Assembly: GCF_000276665.1 (NCBI RefSeq)
Contig: NW_004955427.1
Coordinates: 5,857,414 to 5,921,413 of the forward strand
Length of the DNA stretch: 64,000 nt
From: Chinchilla lanigera
Lineage: Eukaryota > Chordata > Mammalia > Rodentia > Chinchillidae
Direction of reading: 5' to 3'
In this document: positions 47,521 through 59,845 of the stretch, in pieces
Layout of the letters: every line of letters begins with the position of its first letter
How positions within the stretch are numbered: position 1 is the stretch's first letter
Notes under the pieces: model-generated
The model's database searches: none
Told to the model about the DNA's origin: nothing
What the model saw: only the letters and a program-made list of their open reading frames with translations
Made by a program: the position numbers and the translations under genes

Positions 47521-50500
47521 GAGACCCTTCTACAAAGCAAGATTATTGTGCAGATTTCACTTTTACTTATCTAGGTAGGCTGCAAGTCTGAAAGGATTGT
47601 GCCAACTTCTGGCAATTAGAATTGCCGGTATCCACACTGGTAGAGTTTGCTAGGACCTTCTCTGTCACCCTGACCTGTGTGAAAGGGAGTTCTCTTTTGC
47701 CCCTGCTGTGGAGCTAGAGTGGCAAACCCTAGTGATTTTTCTCTCTGTTTCAATGCTGCCCTATTAAATCTCTGAATCTTACATGGTTCCAGTCTCTCTG
47801 GCTGATTCTCAGTGTTTCACCTCAAAATGTAGCACTGTATCTATTATCTTCACTTTTCTTCGTAGGGAAGGAGATGAATTGAGGACACCTATGATCAGCC
47901 ATTTTGAAATTCACTCAGTGCATCATTCCTCCTCCATGGAATTTGATTTTGTGTTACAATGGAAAAATTCTTTTATACTACAATTTTATACTGAGGATTT
48001 TCCTTCATTTAAGTATAAAAATTATTTCTTACTTTTTACAAAAGCACAGAATATTGAGATAATTGGAGAAAATTTCTTTATTAACTAAAAGAGTACTTGA
48101 AGGAGTACTATAAGTAATAAGGAGTCTAATAGTGTTAAGTATGCTTATGTACATATTGATTGGATTATTAAATTACAGTATATTTCTTTTGCTTCTTTTC
48201 AAAAGAATATATTTATCTTAGGTCTAATTTAGGACTTATACTGTAGAATTGAATAAATGCTTTCTATTGTGTTATTGCAAGAAAATAACTTAAAGATCAA
48301 TATAAAAGCTGTATGTGAGATATTATAATTTATAATATCAAAAACATTTTAAGACACATGAACTTTTATATTCTGTAGAATTAGTTTTATTCAGCACACT
48401 TGATCCTAACTCCTTATTGACCATTTATGGAGAAGATGGATAGCATTTAAAATGCAAGTTGTGAATAATTTATAACATTTAGAATAAGTCATATTTCATT
48501 TTGTTTTTCAGTGTTACATCCAAAGAACACCTGTTCTCTTCCATATACACACATATGCATGAACACTTAAATATGTATATGTACATAAATATATAGAGAT
48601 GTATATATATAAATATGTATACACATATATGTGATCTGTATAAAGGGAATTAGAAGACATTGGACTAGTAGAATTATTATCCTTGCATCCATCAGAAGTA
48701 CAACTGAGCTGGTAATTACCCAGCTGCACTCCCACTGTTAGGCCTGCAGGTATGGAGAGCTCATTCCAAGAGGACAATTGGATCCAGTTTCACACTAAAA
48801 GTCACTATTAAACAGGCTAACTTCAAAAATATTCAATCTCTCCTTCCAGAAAGTACATATCATAAAATTTGGATGGAGGGATAAAATAAAATAATGTCTA
48901 ACAAACAGTATGATGAGGTTGAATGCTGCAATAGTATTTACTTGAATGCATGCAACCTTCAGGTTGTGAATTAAGACCTCAGAAAGTTGACTTATAGCAC
49001 TGGTGCCCACATGAGTGGAGTGTCGATGGATGTACAGTCTCATAATAATGATATGTCTATGTCTGTTTTAAAATCCTAGCTTTATTTTTGATTAAAGAAA
49101 ACTATTCCTGTCATTCTTTCCTAGAAAAATTTAAACTACAGAAAGACCAAAAATTTAAACTACAGAAAGACCAAAACAAAGACCAAAAATGTTTAATAGC
49201 TCAGTTAAAAATGCAGTCTTTCTAGTCTCACTGAATCCTATGCAGTTTGAATAGTCACTGTTACATTACAGTTATTACAACCTAAATTTGCATAGTGATC
49301 GTGTATAGAACCAAATTTTCTTACACAAGTATTATTCTTTGTATTATTCTTTTGTAACAATAGGAGAACGTAGCGTTCCCATATTGGATGAAAACTTTTA
49401 CAAAAGAACAGAATTTTATACTTATCCCAAGATCAAAGAAAATTTCTACTTTTGAAATGACAGCCCAGAAACAAATCCCCTTTTAACCCCATGGCCAAGC
49501 TAACATACATCCTCACCAACTGCACCTTTACTGAAAACCCCAAAAACATTTCTGCTGTTTTTGCCACCACTATTTGCTCATGGTGGAGCGGGGGGATGGC
49601 AGCATTGAGCCCCTGATCACAATGGGAGCGTAAAACAAGTAAGACTCAACATCATCATTACGTGTAGAGCACCGCCTTCAGCTCACCGGCTGCTGACATG
49701 GTCACGAAGCAACAATTTTGTTCTTGTGATTTTAAATCTTGGGTCTCTGACCTTGTGAGAACACGAAACACAAAAGACCAAGCCACAGCCGTATCTTGGT
49801 ACAGCACCTAAAATTCTTCCATATTGACCTCACAATTTTCCTTGCTTTTAAAATTAGGAAAATGTTAATGTCTGCCTACGTAATTTCTTACATATTAAAA
49901 TTTTTTTCTCCGGTCATTTGTCTAATTGTTAGCTTGACTGGAATCCACAGTCACCCTCTGACTTGTGATGCTATCAGTCAGTCAGTACTCCTTTGTGTGA
50001 AGCCCAGAATCACTCATTATTAACTTCTGAGAACTCCCTCATGCTGACCACTCGGCAGGCCTCACCTGTATGGTCTTCCACTGACATTTGGTTCTCCGCC
50101 TTCAGCAATCTGTATTTTACCAGAGAAGTTTGATGCCTAAGTAGAGTCAGCATCTTGACGTTTTTCTTCCCACCTCCTGCAGTAACATGCTGGTCATCAC
50201 GTCCCTTCAGAGAAGCTCAAATCAGCACAAATGTTCCCATAGAGGACCCTCCCCAAACCTTACACCCCTCCCTGGACTAAGCAAGGTAAACTCTCCATAG
50301 TGTTGTCTCTTCTCCTCTGAGGATTAAGTACTATATTTAATTCTCAGATATATTTTGTTTAGTTGACACACTGACATTAACAAAAGAATCAAATTTGGAT
50401 GTCTTTTCCACTATTAGTGAGTATAGTGATTCCTTAGTTCACAAACGCTTTCGTTTGGAAAACTTTGGTTTGCAAACAAAAGCATTCAGCAAAATGATAG

Positions 50501-52359
50501 TTTTGTTTGCAAATGCTGCATCAGGTGACAAACACCACCACAGCCATCTTTCCCGCACAAACACAGCCATGCCATGTTTTCCAAAATCAGAGAACAAGTT
50601 AAATTTCTAACCTGAGGTACCACTGTGTTAGCTCTTTTTTAAAATTAATGCATTTCATTTGGGGTGCATGCATATAACCTACTTTGTCATTTATAGCATC
50701 ATCCATAAATCACATTATCCTGTGAATTTGCAATTTTCTGCTTAAGCATAAAAGGATAAAGAAGAACACCATGCTCTACTTAGCCTCCCACTCTTCTAAA
50801 TTCACAAACATGCTGTTGATATCCTAAGCAATGCAGACTTACAGCGAGAATTGTCACACAGCATGATAATGATAGTGTCCAGTTTTCTCCCACAGGTCAA
50901 CAAAGGTTTAGAGGACAATGACACCCAACACACTGCAGCGGGAATCATCTCAGTGTCCTCATGCCTGTAGACCACTGTCTATGGACAGAAGAGGTGTGCA
51001 TGGGACAGAGAAGGGACAATCGTAAAAAAAGGGCAGATTTCAAGTGGGCTAATGTGCCTCGGCAAACCCTCCCTGTAAGGTGGACTAAAAAGAACTTGCC
51101 CGAGTGAGCAACATAGACAAACATGTGAGTATGGCAGAAACAGGAAGAGGTGTTCAGTCTGGGACTGCAGCTCTGCAGTTTGAGGGCTGTGCGTAAACTT
51201 TGGTGTGGGAAGAGCGGCCTCCTGTCTCTCCGTCACAGCCCCAAAGCCTGCCCTGCCAAGCCGCAGGGTTGTCCGTAGCTGGACCCCAACAATGCGTGAC
51301 TTTCATGTGGAGCCAGTCTTGTCAGCAACTTGTAATTTTGGTTGAAAGCTAAATACGCTATTTTTCAGTGGTAGGAATTGAGCTAAATAGGCCTTTAGCG
51401 TGAAGGTTTATGTTAATGTGACTAGAAGTTGGGCCATGTTTCATGTTTTCTGTATTTGCAAATGCCAAGTTTTCAACCTCCCTAGTGTCCTCGTCTTCGT
51501 CTCCTCTCATGACTTTGGTTCTTTTTTGCTTTGTTTTGTGTTGTTGTTTGTTTTGTTCTGTTGTATTTCTCCTAAGAAGGATTCTTTGACTTGCTACACA
51601 CTCAGGTCTATAAAAACAATAACCCCATTGTTTTGATGTTGTGACTTTCTTGGTATGAAAATCAGTCATTTGTCCAGCATGTGTTTCTGGCCAGTGACTG
51701 CCACATGCACTTTTCCAGTGCTGCAGCTTCTTTTTCATTTTCTCCCTTAGATGACACAGCAAGGTTAGAAGACACAAAATTGGGAGCAATTTCCTTCCCC
51801 AGATAGACAATCTGGTAAATTCTTTTCTGTGTGGAAGCAAGCCCTGGTTATTGAAAACATACGGGCATGTTTTACAATAATTACTCTTCCCTTTTTTCCC
51901 AGTAGAGACACAAAAGAGTGTTTTCCTGGGTATTCACGGAGGGAACCTGTTCATTTTCTTAGATGTGAAATACTGGAAAATAGGGAAGGTCCTCCAGCGC
52001 ATAGTTCTCGGGCCCAGCCTAACCCACGGACTCCATCGAGTCGTCACAATCGCCGGTGATGTGTGGCGGCCTCAGTGTCCTCTATTCCAGGTAGGCGTTA
52101 TGAAGCTGTGATGCCCTGGACTCTGCAGGCTTTCCGGATACCCGAGTGGCAATTTACCTGGCAACTTCAGCTCTGTGTGCATCCAAGAAAAGTCACTACT
52201 TTTTAGTTTTTTAACTTTCTTCTTATAATATCAGAGTGGAAGCAAGCGCCTTCCCTCATCTTTTCTTCCGTTCCTCCAGCTTGCAGTGTAAGGATGATGC
52301 CATTTCATTGAGGAAATGAAAGTTATATTTTGAAACTGGCATTACACAGAAATAGATGG
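47521..52359. other. Unassigned sequence
   Basis: 47521-47935 may belong with the block at 46101-47112. The rest is AT-rich with scattered CpG (notably 51985-52090) and a TA/CA-rich low-complexity stretch at 48540-48635. ORFs of up to 160 residues (51358-51840 minus) have no domain and biased, random-looking composition. Confidence 0.45.
49126..49174 (+). repeat. Two-copy 24-bp tandem duplication
   Basis: The unit tttaaactacagaaagacca with its A-rich lead occurs at about 49130 and again at 49154, with a partial third echo (caaagacca) after it. Copies look identical, so the duplication is recent. Confidence 0.85.
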
Positions 52360-52464
52360 AGCCCGGATTCAGGATGACCTCATGGGGAAACACAATCGAC
52401 AAGCTCTGGTTTCCTGACAATTAAATCCATTCACACAAAAGTTAAGGTAAATTTTTCCTGTTTA
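52360..52464 (+). repeat. Copy 1 of an inverted repeat family
   Basis: The sequence from ggattcaggatgacctcatg through attcacacaaaagttaaggt is clearly homologous, in the opposite orientation, to 53478-53577. It is an interspersed repeat that I cannot name. Confidence 0.75.
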
Positions 52465-52942
52465 AGCCATGTTTTTAGGGCACATTTTTTCATTTTAATA
52501 GGAGCCTAGACCATACCCTGAAAAAGAAATAGATAGATATAGGCTTTATTTGCAAATTTCCTTTTGCTGTACTATTATTGTTCCTATTTTCCTTTTCCTG
52601 AGTGAGTCCATTTTTGAAAAAACAGGAAAGATCAATTTTTTTTTACAACTCTAAACCTCATGAAACCACTAAATGACTTTAGTGTTACTAAGAATCCTAA
52701 ATAAGTCTTTTAAAAAATGTTTCTACTTTGAAATCTATTATTGAATATTTGAAATTATTAGAACTGTGTAATACTGCCTTAGCAATGATAGCATATGCTT
52801 CCAGTCTGGAATGAATACTCTATAATCAAGCTTTTTCTAACAAGTATGAAACAGATTGTCTTCTGGGAAATGTTTGGAATAGGTTAGATTTTCTTCTGTG
52901 ATGTAAAAGTTCTTTTCTCCAAAAATATTAAAAGACATTCTG

Positions 52943-52972
52943 AAAAAAAAACAAAAACAAAAACAAAAAACA
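52943..52972 (+). repeat. (AAAAAC)n simple repeat
   Basis: An A-run followed by three to four aaaaac units. Confidence 0.9.
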
Positions 52973-53419
52973 CCAAAAGGCCAACAAATAGACATCATCT
53001 TTTATCAATAAATTGTATTTTGGTAATGCAAGGTATATCCTTTACACACTGCTGTTTAGTATATGGCTTAAACTTTTAGTTTATGCAATTAATTGAGGAT
53101 TTATTTTAACATATTGGCTTAAAATGAATAATTACTTTCTAAAAATTTTATGAATATCCTCAAGTATGCTATGATGAATGCTTTCTATGGGGTAAGAATT
53201 TTATTAAAGATAGCCTAACTCAATTTGATAACTTTCTATCCCTCTACATTATAAGGGATAATCTTATTGGAAATACCTGTTTATTTCAAAATTGCAAATT
53301 TAAACTCAACCATATTTCCCTAATCAAGCTCAGGCTATGGTTCTAGCCCTTTAATTGTAGAAGGGGAGGATTTATTATGGCCTTTACCTCTCTGTTTCTC
53401 TTTCTTTTTTAACTAGTCA

Positions 53420-54180
53420 AGCGTCTTCAGGACTGAGCTGGGGAGGAAGGTACAGTGGTGTAATGCTGTAAAAAAACAAGAAAAATTGACCTTAACTTTT
53501 GTGTGAATGGCTTTAAGTATGAGGCACCCAGAGGCTGTCGAATGTTTTTCTCCATGAAATCATCCTGAATCCAGGTCTCACTCTTTGAGTGAGTGAGACC
53601 ACAAACATCTCTCTGATGATATTTCTGTATCTTGGCTAACACAGGCATGGTACCATTTAGCCCATGAATTCCAGTCGCATTTTTGAACTGGCAGGGCACT
53701 TCATGACCTTCGTGCAGAAGAAAAATGATCCTGTGTGTCAGCCTTTTAAGTTCTAGCTCATCACCAGCACACATGTAGCTTCTTTTGAGAGCATGGAAAG
53801 GGGCCTTTACTCTGCAGTTTCCTGATGTGAAAGAATTCCATTTCAACACTTATTACCCAGTTGTCTTCAGTCAGGGAATAGCTTTCCTGGACAAGAAACT
53901 GAGAAAACAGGGTCCTGCAGTCTTCTACAGTGTTTAATCCAGGAAATTCCTTTGGCATCCAAGTTGAGATTGAAGGAAGGCTCTTTGTCCCCTTGCAGAT
54001 GAATGCAGGGCGGGTCAGCAATCACCCAGGCAGATTCCAGGTCTGCTGAGGTCTTCCCTGCTCTGTCACCCTGAATTCCATGCGCCTTGAGAGCCACAGT
54101 CTCTTTGCTCCCCGTTCTCCTTTCAGACTGATTTGGACTGAAGAGTGCTCTGAGGGTGGGAAAGCCTCAGCGATGTCCCT
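53420..54180 (-). repeat. Copy 2 of the repeat family, larger extent
   Basis: The part at 53478-53577 matches 52360-52464 in reverse orientation. The block carries a 140-residue stop-free frame (53427-53849 minus) and, after frame changes, further frames (53761-54021, 53867-54097). No protein family is recognised. An oligo-T run at its left side (53403-53414) would be an A-tail on the minus strand. Because the 3' part is repeated nearby, I favour a transposable-element or retrocopy remnant over a gene. Confidence 0.5.
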
Positions 54181-57100
54181 TCGAGCCAAAAGTGAGTGAG
54201 TGCCTGGCCTCAGCTACCGGAAGCTCTTTGAACGAAGCTATTGAGTGTCTAGTGCTCTTTGTGTTCAGCTAAGGTCTTTATTGCAATTTAGAAAGAAACA
54301 GAAAAATGTAATAACCTTGCTATATTTTTAAATGAAAAGTTTGTTTGTAGCTGATGGTTTTCCTTTAAAAGCATACTGCTTCTTTAGAAACACAAAATAA
54401 AGGTTCTCATTAAAACAAATTCCTGTAAAATATGATTTTGCTGCAAACCTGGGTGTCTATAATTTGATCTGCCCTTTTTCATAGCTAGCATTTAACTTCA
54501 TCTTACTAATATTCAAGACTTGAGAGTCCACAATTGTAAGGGTCTGAAAACATTCAGCTTCATTTTAAAGACATATTTTCAAGATTCTCTGAAATCTCAA
54601 AAGCCTTTCAACAGTAATTATTCACTGGCAGATCCACATTCTGTAATGATCATATTCAGAGCATAGGACACTAATGTAGACTTGAGTGGGTGCGGAAATC
54701 GTAATTGGTGAACTGTAAAGAAAATAAACCATAGATATTCAGTCCATCGATATGCTGGTTAGGAAAACCACCAAATGAACTACAGACATGCCCTAGAGTT
54801 GCACCTTCTCTGGTCAGTGAATGACTTGTGGTACAAACTTTATATTAGTTTTCTTTTACCATTGCACCATGGCCAAATTCTACAGTAAAAGGAAGGAAGA
54901 ACTATCTAAATTATAATAAAAATAATTTTCTCTAATCAAAATAGTAAAATAGGGTTAAAATTATAGCTGAAATGCAAGGTTTAGACTTGATCATTTTATT
55001 CATATACAAATACATTTTTAGACTGGAAAAAGCTCCAAATTCTCTTCTATTTTTTAATACTTGTTATGCTTACCAAAAGCATAATTTAAATATCAGTCAT
55101 TGCAACTATATTTGAAATGACTTTGCATTTTTCAGTGGTGCAATGTGTATAAGAGGATTCATTTATATATTACAGAAAAATCAGAAAGAGAATCTGATAC
55201 TTTAAGGCTCACTTTTCAGAATCTTAGTTCTCTTCTTACAGTAAATGAGGTACCAGTTGTCCATCTCAAATGCTGAATTTTTAATATGCACCTCTGCTTT
55301 TCTGCTGTCTCTTCTTTTTTCAGCCAGAGTCCAGTTCATGTGTAAATATCCATTAGCTTTTAAGCATGTCACAAAATACGAGTGGTCAGAGGAAAAAATG
55401 GAGGTGCCCTACTAACAACCTTTGTGTCAGAAGTAGTGATACCCTTCCAGTCTTACCTTTTCTCTGTGTGTATATTTCACACGACACAAGCTCACAAATA
55501 TGTGACTACCCTTTCTCAAATAAAAATTTGAGTTTGACCCATCCTCTCTGCCACAAACACAACCATTTTTATGACAGAAATTTAGGGAAATTTAGAGTAA
55601 GTGTTCAGTAGGTCAAAGCGGGTAGAGTGAATCATTATTAATTCAAAATAATAGTATTTTAAAAGAGAACTATGAAATAGTCTCTTCACACTTTTAAGAT
55701 TTTTTATGCAAAATTATCTATTTTTATGCATCCTTTGAAGCATATAGTCTTTCATATAACATTCAGGTCATGCAAATATTTCCTAAAGACATATATAAAA
55801 TTTTATTTAAAGTATAATTGAGAAGAAAATAATAACTACACATTATCTACTCCTAACACTGCATCTTTCACAGCAGTTAGACTTGGGAATTTAGAAAGAA
55901 ACAAAAAATAGTAACATGTTAGTTTTTACTGTTGTTCTTATTTCCAGGTATTAAAAAACAAGTTTGGAGGCCAAGTGATTTGGTAAGAAATAGCAGAGTC
56001 GTGAATCCAACCAAGTCGTACTTTATTTCAAAGCCTATTCTCCAACATAATATATTTATGATTAAATGTGATTTGCAGGCAAATTTTATCACTCCAACAT
56101 AATTTTGTGATAAAGATTTTTCATTATTACTGCTAGTTTTGTCAAAAGTATGGAAAACAACCTAATGTTAAGTACATTTTCTCTTCCCCAATTTCTGTTG
56201 CAAAAATATATTTAAGAAGAAAAACTCTTTCAGGCAGTATTATAAAGCTTTGACAAATGTGTGCACTCTTCCTAATAAATGAGAACTATTACTGTTTCTC
56301 TGAATTATTGTATTATAATGCAATACAGTAACAATACAATACAATAATGCAATGAAATGAAATATAATACAATACAAATCAAATGAAATTTTGCTTGAAA
56401 CAACCATTTTCTTTTCATTTTTGTTTTTCTTTCTTTTCCTCTATAACTGAAATTCTTTTGTGATCAACTTACCTATGTCCAAGTATAAGAAATAACTGAC
56501 TATAACATAGAAGAATTCACTGAATGGATTCTAAAAATACCATCAATTTTATATTAAGTGGTGCATATCCAAAAATTGTTAAATGTACATTAACTATTTC
56601 TGGAAAGAAGAACAGAGATAACTCAGTTTCTGTAAAGGATAGATATGTTTTCCTTTAAATTTAGTTGCAAAATAAGTGGGCCTAAGTGATCATACTCAAA
56701 TCTTGCATTAAAAGAAGTTTAAAGAGAAGCAGCAACAAATTAATAACTACATTGCATAAGTTTTATTTGTGATATAATCAAACCAAATTATTTTGGTTTC
56801 CCACAGTAGTAGAAATAATTTCAAAAACTAGTAGATAATAATCAGTGTTTCTGTATTAAACCTGAAAAGCTTATGAATTTTTAATTAGGCAACAAATGCT
56901 CTGGTTCTATATGGGCAGAAGCTTCTATAGTTTGGAGTACCTTTTCTGAATCAATAATATCTATTTATTGTACATATTTATATTGTTCAATATGTTGTTT
57001 TGAATTTGTATATATTGAGAAGTCATTAAATCAGTCTCATTAATATATCCATAATCTCACATATTTATGTTTTGTGGAAAGAACATTTAAAATCTACTCT

Positions 57101-57599
57101 GCTATCAATTTTCAAGTATAAAATATATATTTTAAGAACTGTAGTCATCATTCCCAGAATTATCCAACATGTTCAAATCAAGCTTTATGCCTTTTAACCA
57201 GCATCTCATGCCAACAGTTCAATTTCATACCCAGCCACTGGCAACTGCCACTCTATTCTCTGTTTCTGCAATTTCAACTTTTTTTTATATACCATACAGC
57301 AGGCAAATTATGCAGCAATTGCTATGTGAAATAAGCAGGGCGTGGCTTCTTCATCCATTTACTCTCAGTGGATAGTTAGATGGAATCTCCATTTTGACTA
57401 GTGTGAATAATGTAATGAATATAAGATTGTAGGTATTTCTTTGACATACTGATTTACTTTCCTTTGGATATATGCCCAGAATTAGGATTGCTAGATCAGA
57501 GGACAGGGATCTTCTTTAAAGAAATGACTAAGAAATACAAAACTACACTTAAAGTGTATATTTATTTAGGAAAAAAAATAAATTATCAAAACATACTTT
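54181..57599. other. Unassigned AT-rich sequence
   Basis: No gene. A degenerate (ATACA/ATGAA)n patch lies at 56310-56395. Nothing else recognised. Confidence 0.5.
56310..56395 (+). repeat. Degenerate pentamer repeat
   Basis: Units of caata, aatac and gaaat alternate over about 85 bp. Confidence 0.7.
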
Positions 57600-57682
57600 A
57601 TTTTTTGAACAGTGATGAGGATTGAACCAAGGACCTCACACCTGGTAGCAAGTGGTTTACCACTGAACCATATCCCAGCCCT
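57600..57682 (-). mobile_element. ID SINE, diverged
   Basis: Minus-strand ID: 'gaggattgaaccaaggacct' (complement of the B box), 'tggtagcaagtggtttac' and 'ccactgaaccatatcccagc' (complement of the start). Older than the copy at 32164. Confidence 0.8.
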
Positions 57683-59391
57683 ACAAAGCTCTAAAACTCG
57701 CAAATATCTCAAATATCACAAGAAATCCACCACATTTCTATCAATTACCTTCCTTCCTAAAATATTCTTCATTTTACATTTTTTGCCAAATGTGCTTTTT
57801 AATTACCTTGCCATATCATCATTTTTTAATGTCATGTTTTTCATTGAAATATGTCATTTTAAATCATGACTTAGCAAACTTTCTTTAAAAGGTTTATTTT
57901 TTGAGGGGGGAAATTCCTTCAATGTCACACCTGTGTTAAATTTGAAAAATCACTTCAAGTTTCAGGAAATACTGACCAAGTTTTCATTACATGTGAGCTA
58001 TCAGAGGCGGGAGAATTTCCCAGAGATCACTTCTGAGTCCTCATGTTGCAAATGTCAGTTCCTTTTGCACTACTTGCACACTGCTGGAGCCAAGCACAGC
58101 ATGGAAACTCGGCTCACGGTGGGACGTGTGACGCATAGGTTAGTAGGCTGGAGCCACATGAGCGTGGGCTCTGGGAGTGTTAGGCACCAGTCACACACCC
58201 AGAGAAAGAGCAACACATTGAGTACACATGTATATACATGCAGACGTAAGTGTATTCCACAGAAGCCAAATAAAATGGCTCTCTACTCAACTTCCGGGCT
58301 GGATCCTAAAAAGTGCACATAGCAACCTGAAAGCCCTTCCACCAGAAGGCAAATGTGACTCCAGAAAGTCAGAGTGGAAAGGAACACACACAAACTGACT
58401 TCTGGTAAAGAATTATTTGCAAAATTTACAAATCTAAGGACAACGCGACCACATTGCTCCTGGTGATCCACGGTTTGCAGCACTGAGGGTCCCTGAGACT
58501 GTGCAGCACTGAAGTGTCAGGGAATCCGCCTCTGCTCTGTTGTAATAAACCTACGAGGCGACATGTCATGGCCAGGTTGTGTGCTTGGGAGACTCGTGTC
58601 TTCCTGTAGCTGTGTTCAATGACTTTGTGTTGATGGGTGGAAACTGGGCATGGGGGAAAGTTTACACCACAGGACAAGGCAAAGGGCTTAAATCAAGTCT
58701 TTCCTGTGGGGGATTAACCAGCCGATACTTACCTCAACATTTTTCATCCTGTTGTCACTTTCCATAATGTACTTACAAAGTCAAAGGACCTGTCCAAAGT
58801 ACCAGTCAATGCCCCAATCTTAAATAAATACTGATTGTTCTCCTGTCTCTAAATTCTAGCCTTTTGTAGACTACAAAACTTTTATGGGAATAGGTTTGGA
58901 ACCTGAGCTACTTTGCTTTTTCCCAGTCTTACTACAGCTACCAAAACCAGCTTCTGAGTCTTTGAGAATAAGGTATAAAAGGCAGTAGAAAGGTTTCCTA
59001 TTTTCTAGTAATTCTGCATTATTTGAGACTATAATGTAAACAGATTTATTTCTTATGAGTATTTTGTCTTTTGTTTGTTTTGCCAGTGATTAATTTCCTG
59101 CAGATCTTTTGATTTAGGCTGATAAATATAGTTTTATTTCAAGGTAGTCCTTTTCAACTTTTTACCCAGCTCCTAGAAATCTCAGATTTTACCTTTAGCT
59201 TTCTGCTGTGACCTTCCTTCCTATCCCACAGTTACACTCATTTGAAGGCAAATCACCTTAAAATAGACCCTGTGCAGTCCACAGGAAACATGCACATCTT
59301 CACTGCCTAAATAAATTTTAGAAGTATGCAGCTACTACTGTTTTACTTGCTTTGGGTGACATAGCACTCTAATTTATAAGTCTATTATGTG
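57683..59391. other. Unassigned sequence
   Basis: The 129-residue ORF at 57933-58322 has no domain. Region 58020-58700 is less AT-rich. No recognised element. Confidence 0.45.
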
Positions 59392-59845
59392 TGTAGTACA
59401 GGCTAAATTGTGTCCCTCCAAAATTTACATATTGAAACTCCAAACTTTAATGATTCAAAAAAAGACCTTATTCATAGAAAGAGACTTTAAAGATATGACT
59501 AGGTTAAAATGGGGCCATTGAGGTCAACTCTAATCCATCTCACTGTTGTCCTCATGAGAAGAGAAAATTTGTACACTCAGAGAGACACTGGTGGTGCATT
59601 CATGGAAAGACCTTCTAAAGAAACACTGAAAAGGGATGGAGTTAAGGCCTCCCTCATTGGCTTGACAATACTTCCATGTCTTTTCAGTTTATCAAGCCAA
59701 GGAGAGAGACCTCAGGAGAACTCAAACTGCTGACACCTTGATGCTAGAATTGTAGCCTCTAGAGCTGTAAGAAAATAAATCTCTGTTGTTTAAGCCACCC
59801 AGATTGTGACATTTTGTTTTGACAGCCCTTGACAGACTAATATAG
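59392..59845 (+). mobile_element. MLT1-type LTR
   Basis: Well-preserved MLT1 order: 'ctaaattgtgtccctccaaa', 'gactttaaagatatgact', 'gacaccttgatgctagaatt', 'agagctgtaagaaaataaat' and 'gacagactaatatag'. The aataaat signal is present. Ancient, mammal-wide family. Confidence 0.85.

Noticed and set aside
51358..51840. 160-codon minus-strand ORF as a gene
   Set aside because: No domain or signal, Lys/Thr/Gln-rich part from a simple T-rich plus strand, no splice structure or promoter, and an overlapping ORF on the other strand.
57933..58322. 129-codon ORF as a gene
   Set aside because: No recognised motif, random composition, and not extended by flanking frames.
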